DNA of 7,751 bases from JBJXGC01 sp046154545 (GCA_046154545.1 JBJXGC010000187.1:1-7751), one strand, 5' to 3'. Positions 1-6,052 are shown, counted from the first letter of the stretch. Program-made: numbers and translations. Notes: a model not told the origin generated them from the sequence alone.

Positions 1-685
1 CCCGGGCGAGGCCGTTATGGATCTGTTTGCGGGGGTTCCGGAACGTGCGTGAGACGAGTTCGAAGAAGGCGGCGAGGCGTACCCGGGGGACAAGCGGTTC
101 CGCCCGGATGGTGAGCCGAATGACCGAGGACGTGACCGACGGAGGTGGGTCGAACGCTTCGGGCCGCACGTCGAACAACAACTCCGCTTCGGCGTAGACC
201 TCGACGGACACACCGAGGAGCGAGAGGCCGCCGGCGAGCCCGCACATCTCGCGGGCGACTTCGCGCTGGACCATCACGACCATCTCCAGCGGCTGTGGAT
301 CGCTCTCAAGGAGGCGGCGGACGATCGGGTTGGCCGCGAAGTAGGGCAGGTTGCCGGCGACGACGAAGGGCCGCCCGGGCGGGATGAGTGTGCGCGTGTC
401 GAGGTCACGGGCATCGCCCTGGGCGAGGTGGAGGCGGGGTTCGGCCGGGAAGCGGCGACTGAGGTGGGCGATCATGCGCTCTTCGATTTCGAGGGCGAGG
501 ACCTCGAAGCCGCGGTCGAGCAGTTCGGCCGTCAGGGCACCGGTCCCAGGCCCGATCTCGAGGACGAGCGCACCGGTGGGGACGCGGACGGCATCGCCGA
601 TATCGCGGAGGACGCCGGAGTCGCGCAGGAAGTGTTGGCCGAGCGCTTTACGGGCGGAGGGCTCGCGTACAGAGGTGCGGGGCAC
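1..685 (-). CDS. rsmA: 16S rRNA adenine dimethyltransferase RsmA (KsgA), 3' end cut by the window edge
   Basis: Dimethylates two adjacent adenines near the 3' end of 16S rRNA (A1518 and A1519 in E. coli numbering) with S-adenosylmethionine during 30S maturation in the cytoplasm. The visible 228 residues cover most of a family usually near 270. Seen: the N-terminal KALGQHFL signature (residues 13-20), SAM motif I EIGPGTG (43-49), the acidic LEIEE after strand 2, catalytic NLPY (112-115), QREVA (140-144), FDPPPSVTSSV (178-188), and the start of the C-terminal domain with FRNPRKQ (215-221). The GTG at 685 is the only start codon between the in-frame TGA at 715-713 and the conserved N-terminus. 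Its Shine-Dalgarno is poor: GAGG sits only one base upstream. The preceding 3D-domain gene ends 27 bases upstream, so the two probably share a transcript. The family call is very secure; the start is nearly forced. Confidence 0.96.
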   Translation of the reverse strand, partial: MPRTSVREPSARKALGQHFLRDSGVLRDIGDAVRVPTGALVLEIGPGTGALTAELLDRGFEVLALEIEERMIAHLSRRFPAEPRLHLAQGDARDLDTRTLIPPGRPFVVAGNLPYFAANPIVRRLLESDPQPLEMVVMVQREVAREMCGLAGGLSLLGVSVEVYAEAELLFDVRPEAFDPPPSVTSSVIRLTIRAEPLVPRVRLAAFFELVSRTFRNPRKQIHNGLAR

Positions 686-712
686 GCCTCGATGGTAGGT
701 GGGGCTTAGCCG

Positions 713-2206
713 TCAGTCGAGGATGGTGATTTCGAGGTCTCGGACGCCCCACGAACTGCGGTCCGGATCACTTTCGTCGAAGCCAACATCAATGTGCGGA
801 CCGTTGACCCCGCTGCCCGTGTCGGCCGCCAGGCACTCGCCATAGCCCGGCACCCACATGCGTGTGTAGAGCGGGATGACGCTGCGATCGACAGCGCAGA
901 TGCCTTTTTTCAACTTGATACCCGAGTAGGTCGTGCCGTAGTTGGGATCATCCCTCGTCCAGGCGCCGTGACTCGCGTCGTACCAGGTGGCCGTGACGAA
1001 CATCTTGCGGCCGGGAAGCGGAGCGTTGGCGCTGGAGACGCCGGGCGCGGCCGCGGCTGCGGGGCCCTTACCGCCGACGATCCGGCGGGTCGGGACGGGC
1101 TCGCGCACCACCATCGACCTTACTTCGGCACTGGCGACTTTTTCGCCGTTCTTGTACGTGACCTTCATCGTTTTGAGCTTCAAGCCCGGGGTGCCATCGA
1201 CGAAGTGCGACTGTCCGCGCGCGAGAGCTATGTCGAGCTCTTCGACCACCCGTGGAGCGATCGCCTCCTCCTCCGTCTCTTCGACGACCCGGGTGCGACG
1301 AATGACGACCTTTGTGGAGGAGGTAACTCGGGTCGCCAGGGCTGGCTCGACTGAGTCATCGCCGCCCAGGGTGACGCCCATCACCGCCACGATGTCGGCG
1401 ACGGTCTGTGCCTGGGTGTAGAGGACGTGGTCCTTGCCATCGAGCCACACAGGGATGCTGAAGGCGGACTTGAGACGGACGACGCCGTCCTGGGGCAGAC
1501 TGCTCTCGAGCATGGGCTCGACGAGGTCCAGCTCGCGCACGGTCATCCCCTGGTCGGCGAGGAAGTCCTGGACGGTGTCGGCAGCCGACGGGAGCGTGAC
1601 GGAGTCCCTGTCGGTCACAAGCGTAATGGGACGGGCGCGCCGGACCTGGACAGTGAGCGGCGTGACGGAGGTCGCTCCCGCCGCTTCCAGTGAAACGAAT
1701 CCGGACGACAGCAACGGTCCGCGAGGGGTGGTGAGCCGATTGCCAATGTAGACGCGGTCACCGGTGTGGAGGTCGATGCCCATATCGGCGAGAGCCCCGC
1801 CGACAGTTGTGGCGAGCGTATTGCGTTCGAGGAGCTGGCCATCGACAGCGATACGGATGGGCCGAGCCCGTTGGACGGCGAAGGTGGTGGTGCCTCCACC
1901 TGAACCGGCGAGGACGCGGTCGCCCGGCCGCAGGGCTACGTCCGCGGCGGCCAGCGCTTCGGCCTGTGGCTGAAACATGGCCGAGACGCGATAGGACTGG
2001 CCGTCGTGAAGGACGGTGACATCCTGTTCTGGGAACAGGCGAAAGCCGACGACAGCAAGCACGATGACCACGAATATGGTCGCCGCGTGATGCCGACCTC
2101 GGAAATGGCGGGGGTGCACCAGAAGGTCGGACCGGGTGATGTGCTGTCCAGCGGCTTTCGCCCGCCCGCGGTAGCGGGGAGAGCGAAGTGCCTGGGCCAA
2201 AGTCAC
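713..2206 (-). CDS. Membrane-anchored cell-wall protein with four DUF348 repeats, a G5 domain and a 3D domain (YabE/RpfB-like)
   Basis: A 497-residue protein. A basic N-terminus is followed by one hydrophobic segment (about 42-58) that should anchor it with the rest outside the cell. Four DUF348-like repeats start near residues 62, 117, 193 and 250, each with a strand, an 'xxxLxxxGxxL'-like helix and a 'xxDxVxP/I' end. A G5-like region spans about 300-372, then an Ala/Pro linker, then a 3D domain (about 401-480) with TATWYD, the three aspartates D439, D462 and D473, and ADTGSGVNG. DUF348 and G5 bind or span peptidoglycan; 3D domains resemble the MltA lytic transglycosylase active site, so a cell-wall-cleaving role is inferred. 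YabE and RpfB homologues lie just upstream of rsmA in Firmicutes and Actinobacteria, as here. The start is ambiguous: GTG 2206 overlaps AGGAG (2210-2206), while TTG 2200 lies five bases after it and may be the real start, two codons in. Confidence 0.9.
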   Translation of the reverse strand: MTLAQALRSPRYRGRAKAAGQHITRSDLLVHPRHFRGRHHAATIFVVIVLAVVGFRLFPEQDVTVLHDGQSYRVSAMFQPQAEALAAADVALRPGDRVLAGSGGGTTTFAVQRARPIRIAVDGQLLERNTLATTVGGALADMGIDLHTGDRVYIGNRLTTPRGPLLSSGFVSLEAAGATSVTPLTVQVRRARPITLVTDRDSVTLPSAADTVQDFLADQGMTVRELDLVEPMLESSLPQDGVVRLKSAFSIPVWLDGKDHVLYTQAQTVADIVAVMGVTLGGDDSVEPALATRVTSSTKVVIRRTRVVEETEEEAIAPRVVEELDIALARGQSHFVDGTPGLKLKTMKVTYKNGEKVASAEVRSMVVREPVPTRRIVGGKGPAAAAAPGVSSANAPLPGRKMFVTATWYDASHGAWTRDDPNYGTTYSGIKLKKGICAVDRSVIPLYTRMWVPGYGECLAADTGSGVNGPHIDVGFDESDPDRSSWGVRDLEITILD

Positions 2207-2226
2207 TCCTCGGTTCGCGATTTCGC

Positions 2227-2243
2227 CCCCGCTGGCTGCGGGG
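2227..2243 (-). terminator. GC-rich hairpin between the SRP RNA and the 3D-domain gene; no U tract
   Basis: A perfect six-base-pair stem, CCCCGC and GCGGGG, encloses a five-base loop, about 20 bases after the predicted SRP RNA 3' end and about 20 bases before the 3D-protein start. No T run follows on the minus strand, so it is not a canonical intrinsic terminator. It could be a partial terminator or attenuator, a stabilising 3' structure, or an RNA-processing boundary. Confidence 0.35.
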
Positions 2244-2264
2244 TCCTTCGTTCGAATGTTAACA

Positions 2265-2531
2265 GGCCGTGCACCTGCCTTCGATCTGGACTCCAGGCTT
2301 TTCCTGCGCCAGCCAACTCAGACCCGGTGTACCTGCGGCACCCGAAGCATTCCACTTATGGCTGCTTCCTTCCGGACCTGACCAGGTTCATGGCGCTTCG
2401 CCGCGCAGGACCAGATCGTCAACGCCGCTTGACAAGGACAGTCCCCAGAAGCCAGCCCTCCGGCAGGGATTCAACCCCGCTATAGCGGATTGCGGGTTCA
2501 GGGCACCGCTAGCTCCCCGTCTAGCACGGCC
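2265..2531 (-). ncRNA. ffs: Large bacterial signal recognition particle RNA (with Alu domain)
   Basis: RNA scaffold of the signal recognition particle; it binds Ffh and targets nascent membrane and secreted proteins to the translocon. Domain IV is unmistakable at 2383-2360: GGTCAGG, then CCGGAAGG with the GGAA tetraloop, then AAGCAGCC. The 5' part has the Alu-domain features of the large class: GGTGCCCTGAACCCGC, a CCGC-TATA-GCGG hairpin (2488-2477) and GGGGTTGAATCCC. The ends were placed by a perfect eight-base closing helix: GGCCGTGC at 2531-2524 pairs with GCACGGCC at 2272-2265. This gives 267 nucleotides, close to the roughly 270 nucleotides of the B. subtilis RNA and far above the 114 of E. 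coli 4.5S RNA. The predicted promoter places +1 at 2531, agreeing with the helix end. Reading frames across this stretch are spurious. The exact 3' end is uncertain by a few bases. Confidence 0.95.
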
Positions 2532-2537
2532 AACGAC

Positions 2538-2567
2538 AACGTACGCGAACGGACGTTCGCCGGTCAA
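2538..2567 (-). promoter_or_regulatory. Predicted sigma-70-type promoter of the SRP RNA
   Basis: On the minus strand TTGACC (2567-2562) matches five of six bases of the -35 consensus. After an 18-base spacer, TACGTT (2543-2538) is a weak -10 matching three of six, including the key first T, second A and final T. Seven bases further is 2531, exactly the first base of the SRP RNA closing helix. This agreement of two independent predictions is the main support. It lies in the 66-base gap after accB, where I see no terminator for accCB, so read-through from accB is also possible. Confidence 0.6.
2545..2560. promoter_or_regulatory. LexA (SOS box)-like palindrome between -35 and -10 of the SRP RNA promoter
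   Basis: A perfect inverted repeat: GCGAACG, two bases, CGTTCGC. The core CGAACGGACGTTCG on the plus strand fits the Gram-positive LexA consensus CGAAC-RNRY-GTTCG at every position. It fills nearly the whole spacer of the predicted promoter, where a bound repressor would block RNA polymerase. Reading through the window I found no other exact GAAC-N4-GTTC. LexA binding is inferred; the palindrome and its position are directly visible. Another repressor, or chance, remains possible. Confidence 0.5.
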
Positions 2568-2597
2568 TACAGCGAGGGCCTTTCATGACGCCTTGAA

Positions 2598-3131
2598 CTA
2601 CTCCTGGGGCTCACCCGTCCTGATCGAAACGAGCAGGTCGTGCGCCTTCACCCGTTGGCCGGCCACGACAGGCACGGTCTCGACCGTGCCGTCACTCGGT
2701 GAGCGGAGTTCGTTGTTCATCTTCATCGACTCGATGACGAGCAGGACCTCGCCGGCGGTGACGCTCATCCCTGGCTGACAGCGCACCTCGACAATCGAGC
2801 CTGTCATTGGGGCGACGAGGCGGACGAGGCCTTTGTTAGCGCCAGCGGCGGCAATCCGGCCGCCGCCCGGGCGCCAGGGGCCAACATCGTAGTCGAAGGT
2901 GTGACGGCCGATCGTCACGATCGCCCCGCCGCGGCGACGCTCGATGTAGAGCTCAGTCGGCCGGTTGTCGAGCATGAGCACATAGAGCCCCGAATCGCCG
3001 ACGCGGGCGAGTTCACAGGCGTACTGGCGGTCGTCGCCTTCGCGGCGGACGAGCATGAGGCCGCCGCCGCCGGGCTCGATCTCCAGGGTTGCCTCTTCGT
3101 CGCCCAGGCGGACCACGTACTTGTCTACCAT
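2598..3131 (-). CDS. accB: Biotin carboxyl carrier protein of an acyl-CoA carboxylase
   Basis: A 177-residue carrier whose biotin is carboxylated by biotin carboxylase and then passes CO2 to an acyl-CoA through a carboxyltransferase. The C-terminal biotinyl domain (about 103-171) has APMTGSI (107-113) and the biotinylation motif ESMKMN with acceptor K137. Residues 1-85 form a strand-rich region resembling the linker or BT-type region found before the biotinyl domain in propionyl-/methylcrotonyl-type carboxylases; it does not look like the Pro/Ala linker of E. coli AccB. An Ala/Gly hinge lies near 88-99. ATG 3131 was chosen because GGAGG (3142-3138) lies six bases upstream; the frame is open 15 codons further but without a better site. 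Its ATG overlaps the accC stop by seven bases, implying translational coupling. No carboxyltransferase gene is in the window, so the acyl-CoA substrate cannot be assigned (acetyl-, propionyl- or another). Confidence 0.92.
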   Translation of the reverse strand: MVDKYVVRLGDEEATLEIEPGGGGLMLVRREGDDRQYACELARVGDSGLYVLMLDNRPTELYIERRRGGAIVTIGRHTFDYDVGPWRPGGGRIAAAGANKGLVRLVAPMTGSIVEVRCQPGMSVTAGEVLLVIESMKMNNELRSPSDGTVETVPVVAGQRVKAHDLLVSIRTGEPQE

Positions 3132-4654
3132 CGACGCCCTCCACGGCCGGCGATGCCGCCCATCTGTGCCCGCCACGAGGACGGGGCTGACGTACGCTGC
3201 GATTGGCCCGTGCCGTTGCCCGAATGGCCGTTGCGGTCGCCGCCGTCTTTCGCCAGGACGGCGAGGAGGGCGGCGATCTCGGAGGCGAGTTTCTGCTGCT
3301 CCAACGGGTCGGGGGCGGAGACCTGATGCCTGTCGAGGAAGCCGGTATCGAGGTTGCCAGCGATAAAGTCGGGAAGGTCGAGAATCTCCTGGAGGTAGGG
3401 GATATTGGTGGCCACGCCGACGACGCGGAACTCGGCCAGGGCACGCTTCATCCGGGCGCGGGCGCCTTCCCGGTTACGGCCCCAGGCTGTCACTTTCGCC
3501 AGCAGCGAGTCGTAGTACGGGGTGACCTCGATCCCGTCGTAGAGGGCGCTTTCGACGCGGATCCCTGGGCCGGCCGGTTCGCGCGCCAGGACGATGCGGC
3601 CGACAGAGGGCAGGAAGCCGTTGAAGGGGTCCTCGGCGACCACCCGGCATTCGATGGCCCAGCCCCGGGTCAGCAGTTCCGCTTCGTCGTAAGCGAGCTC
3701 TTCGCCAGCGGCGACGAGGATCTGGTCCTTGACGATGTCTGTCCCCGTGACCATCTCGGTGACGGGATGCTCGACCTGCAGCCGGGTGTTCATTTCGAGG
3801 AAGTAGTACTCGCCGCTCTCGGTGAGGAGGAACTCCACAGTGCCGACGTTATGGTAGTTCGCGGCCCGCGCGATGCGGACGGCGGCGCGTCCGAGACTGC
3901 GCCGCAACGCGGGCGTCACGGCCACGCTCGGGCACTCTTCGATGATCTTCTGATGACGGCGCTGGATGCTGCATTCGCGTTCGCCGACGGGCACGATGTT
4001 GCCGAAGCGGTCGGCAATGATCTGGATCTCGATGTGGCGGACGGGACTGAGGTGCTTCTCAACGTAGATGCTTGGGTTGCCGAAGGCCGCCTGGGCTTCG
4101 TACATGGCCCGCTGCGCGGCACCCGCGAACTCCTCGCGCGACTGAACGATGCGGATGCCGCGGCCGCCGCCGCCGGCCGTCGCTTTCACCATGACGGGAA
4201 AGCCGATCTTCTCGGCGACATTGACGGCGTCTTCCAGCGACGTGACTTCGGGCGTCCCGGGGACGACCGGGAGTCCCGCCGCGAGGGCCATCTCCCTCGC
4301 CGAGATCTTGTCTCCCAGCAGGCGCATCGACTCGGGTGAGGGCCCGATGAAGGTGAGGCCGGCTTCGGCGCAGGCTTCGGCGAAGTCCGCGTTCTCCGCG
4401 AGAAAGCCGTAACCCGGATGGATGGCGTCGGCGCCACAGGCCTTCGCGGCGGCGATGATCCTGGCCCCGTCCAGGTAGCTGAGGCGCGCGTCGGCGGGGC
4501 CGATGAGATGGGCCTCGTCCGCGTAGCGCACGTGCTGGGAGAGGCGGTCGGCTTCCGAGTAGACGGCGACCGAGGGAATGTCGAGGTCGCGCAGGGCGCG
4601 CACGATCCTCAGGGCGATTTCGCCGCGATTAGCCACCAGGACCTTTTTGAACAT
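3125..4654 (-). CDS. accC: Biotin carboxylase subunit of an acyl-CoA carboxylase
   Basis: Uses ATP and bicarbonate to carboxylate the biotin of the carrier encoded just downstream, the first half-reaction of acetyl-/propionyl-CoA carboxylase. The 509 residues begin with the family-typical MFKKVLVANRGEIALR, which fixes the start at ATG 4654 although the frame stays open to 5077. Seen: HPGYGFLAEN (79-88), K116 in GDK, the ATP-grasp glycine loop MVKATAGGGGRG (155-166), ERECSIQRRHQK (225-236), E274, EMNTRLQVEH (287-296) with E287, N289 and R291, and ECR (335-337). All expected catalytic residues are present. E. coli AccC has 449 residues; here a tail of about 60 holds a short helical stretch (453-468), a Gly/Asn/Ser-rich linker and a terminal SSWRAQ segment, reminiscent of split acyl-CoA carboxylase alpha chains. 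No clear Shine-Dalgarno precedes the ATG. TATGCT (4669-4664) could be a -10 giving an almost leaderless mRNA, but no good -35 matches it. Confidence 0.95.
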   Translation of the reverse strand: MFKKVLVANRGEIALRIVRALRDLDIPSVAVYSEADRLSQHVRYADEAHLIGPADARLSYLDGARIIAAAKACGADAIHPGYGFLAENADFAEACAEAGLTFIGPSPESMRLLGDKISAREMALAAGLPVVPGTPEVTSLEDAVNVAEKIGFPVMVKATAGGGGRGIRIVQSREEFAGAAQRAMYEAQAAFGNPSIYVEKHLSPVRHIEIQIIADRFGNIVPVGERECSIQRRHQKIIEECPSVAVTPALRRSLGRAAVRIARAANYHNVGTVEFLLTESGEYYFLEMNTRLQVEHPVTEMVTGTDIVKDQILVAAGEELAYDEAELLTRGWAIECRVVAEDPFNGFLPSVGRIVLAREPAGPGIRVESALYDGIEVTPYYDSLLAKVTAWGRNREGARARMKRALAEFRVVGVATNIPYLQEILDLPDFIAGNLDTGFLDRHQVSAPDPLEQQKLASEIAALLAVLAKDGGDRNGHSGNGTGQSQRTSAPSSWRAQMGGIAGRGGRRW

Positions 4655-4732
4655 AGGCCCGCAAGCATACGGGAGCCGTCCGAAACGGGCACTGGTCGCT
4701 GGATAGCGCGCCCCAGACCGGTCGAACGCGCA

Positions 4733-4748
4733 CGAATGGGGCCGTTCG
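4733..4748. repeat. Imperfect palindrome in the accC / multicopper oxidase divergent gap
   Basis: CGAATGG and CCGTTCG flank two G bases; six of seven arm positions are complementary. It lies about 80 bases upstream of accC. The half-sites resemble the SOS half-site (CGAAC/GTTCG), but the spacing is two bases too long for LexA. It may be an operator for either divergent gene; no function is assigned. Confidence 0.3.
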
Positions 4749-4757
4749 TCCGCGGGA

Positions 4758-4773
4758 ATGTGGCCATGTGGCC
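4758..4773 (+). repeat. Tandem exact repeat of the octamer ATGTGGCC
   Basis: Two exact head-to-tail copies of ATGTGGCC (4758-4765 and 4766-4773) lie in the divergent gap, about 90 bases upstream of the multicopper oxidase start. Tandem direct repeats at this position can be regulator sites, but two copies of an octamer may also arise by slippage. Confidence 0.35.
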
Positions 4774-4800
4774 GCGTTGGGCGGGCCCGTTCCTTGCGAT

Positions 4801-4816
4801 TGTGAAATTGACCACA
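4801..4816. promoter_or_regulatory. CRP-family-like palindrome upstream of the multicopper oxidase
   Basis: TGTGA, six bases, CCACA: nine of ten positions match the TGTGA-N6-TCACA site of the CRP/Cmr family, and TTGTG-N8-CACAA (4800-4817) is a perfect inverted repeat. The stretch is AT-rich within GC-rich DNA and contains TTGACC (4808-4813), a possible -35 without a convincing -10. Its centre is about 52 bases before the GTG start, so classical activation at -41.5 would place +1 inside the ribosome binding site. Repression or other geometry would fit better. Confidence 0.3.
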
Positions 4817-4860
4817 AAAGGGCGGAAGCCAGGGTGGCCCCGCCCAAGAGGAGACCACTC

Positions 4861-5970
4861 GTGACCACTGAACCCACAACCTCATCGGTCCGCATGCAAC
4901 GCCGCCGCTTTCTCCGGGGCGCCGCCCTGTTCGGCGCGTCGTTGCCGGTCGTCGGCGGCCTCTTTGCTGCCTCCTGCAACACTTCCGAGGCGCCGAAGGA
5001 GTCGCTTCGGGCGGTTCCTGTCGGCACGGCCACGCCGAACCCACACGGGACCGCCGCGGCCGCGGCCACAACGGCACCGCGAAACGCCAGGGTCGCGCTC
5101 GACATGGACGCGATGCACAAGAAGGGCGTCGAGGACTTCCTCAAGAACCAGACGACGCCCCTTACGAAGGGCAGGGGAAACGTCCCGCTGCAGCCGACGC
5201 TCGCCGGGGGGGTCAAGGTCTTCAACCTCACCATCGACGAGGTGGACTGGGAGGTGGCGCCGGGCCAGATCGAGAAAGGGCGCGGATATAACAAGATGAT
5301 CCCCGGACCGCTCCTCCGGGCCACCGAAGGCGACCAGGTCCGGATCATCGTCAAGAACAACCTGACGGAGAGCACGGCCGTCCACTGGCACGGCATCTAT
5401 GTGCCGAACAACATGGACGGCGTCCCCTATGTCACGCAGGAGCCGATCAAGGTCGGCGAGACCTTCACCTACGAGTTCACGCTGCGGAACTCAGGGACCC
5501 ACATGTACCACTCTCATCACAACTCGATGGACCAGGTAAACCGCGGGCTTCTGGGCGCGTTCATCATCGACCCGAAGGACCCGGCAACCTATCCGAAGTT
5601 CGACCGGGAATACATCATGGTGATCAACGACAACTCGTTGGGCTACACGCTCAACGGCAAGGGATTTCCGGCGACCGACGCGCTCACGGCAAAGAAGGGC
5701 GAAAAGGTGCTCGTGCGCTGGCTGAACGAAGGCATCATGAATCACCCGATGCACCTCCATGGCATGCCCATGCAGGTCTTCGCGATGGACGGTTGGCCGC
5801 TCCCGAACCCCTACCTCTGCGATACGGTCGATGTCTCCCCGGGGAACCGCGTTGACACGATGATAGACGCGACCGAAACGGGTGTCTGGGCGTTCCATTG
5901 CCACGTGCTGAACCACGCCGAGAGTGAAGCGGGCATGTTCGGGCTGGTCACGGTCCTCATCGTCTCCTGA
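4861..5970 (+). CDS. Two-domain multicopper oxidase, Tat-exported and probably lipid-anchored
   Basis: Copper oxidase expected to couple one-electron oxidation of a substrate (phenolics, metal ions or another donor; not predictable) to reduction of O2 to water outside the membrane. It has 369 residues. The GTG start follows GAGGAG (4848-4853) by seven bases; ATG 4894 is an alternative. RRRFLRG (14-20) is a twin-arginine motif, and AASC ending at C39 is a fair lipobox, followed by a low-complexity Ala/Thr/Pro linker. Cupredoxin domain 1 carries HWH (175-177) and HSHH (217-220); domain 2 carries HPMHLH (295-300) and HCHVLNH (346-352) with M359. These supply trinuclear-cluster histidines in both domains, but the type 1 copper ligands (C347, H352, M359) only in domain 2, since domain 1 has Ser at the Cys position. 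That pattern is a type B two-domain oxidase, a class that trimerises. The alcohol dehydrogenase follows 82 bases later. Confidence 0.93.
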   Translation: MTTEPTTSSVRMQRRRFLRGAALFGASLPVVGGLFAASCNTSEAPKESLRAVPVGTATPNPHGTAAAAATTAPRNARVALDMDAMHKKGVEDFLKNQTTPLTKGRGNVPLQPTLAGGVKVFNLTIDEVDWEVAPGQIEKGRGYNKMIPGPLLRATEGDQVRIIVKNNLTESTAVHWHGIYVPNNMDGVPYVTQEPIKVGETFTYEFTLRNSGTHMYHSHHNSMDQVNRGLLGAFIIDPKDPATYPKFDREYIMVINDNSLGYTLNGKGFPATDALTAKKGEKVLVRWLNEGIMNHPMHLHGMPMQVFAMDGWPLPNPYLCDTVDVSPGNRVDTMIDATETGVWAFHCHVLNHAESEAGMFGLVTVLIVS

Positions 5971-6052
5971 GGCGTTCGGGTCCGCAGCCCGGCTGCTTCC
6001 CCTTTCCCCCGGCACGGTTCACAATCCGGGGGCTTTCGGAAGGAGAAACACT

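Noticed and set aside
794..1421. Plus-strand frames opposite the 3D-domain gene
   Set aside because: They are antisense shadows of well-supported G5 and 3D coding sequence.
2471..2500. tRNA T-arm-like string GGGGTTGAATCCC
   Set aside because: No acceptor stem, anticodon arm or CCA fits around it. It is part of the conserved Alu domain of the large SRP RNA.
2006..2778. Two plus-strand open frames (159 and 169 codons) across 2006-2778
   Set aside because: They run antisense through the SRP RNA, the 3' end of accB and the start of the 3D gene, and show no domain or ribosome binding site.
3203..4339. 378-codon open frame on the plus strand
   Set aside because: It lies wholly antisense to accC, whose residues are all family-conserved. 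Its Asp/Gly/Val/Ala-rich translation is the mirror of GC-rich codons and has no recognisable domain.
4664..4692. Promoter for an almost leaderless accC mRNA (TATGCT at 4669-4664)
   Set aside because: The -10 match is four of six, but no hexamer at 16-18 bases upstream resembles a -35. It is mentioned only in the accC entry.
4655..5077. 141-residue upstream extension of the accC frame
   Set aside because: Translation is Arg/Pro-rich and unrelated to biotin carboxylase, whose universal N-terminus begins at ATG 4654. The stretch also covers the divergent gap and the start of the oxidase on the other strand.
5984..5996. GCAGCC-C-GGCTGC palindrome between the oxidase and the dehydrogenase as a terminator
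   Set aside because: With a real loop only four pairs remain, and the following tract is mostly C rather than T, so it is too weak to call.
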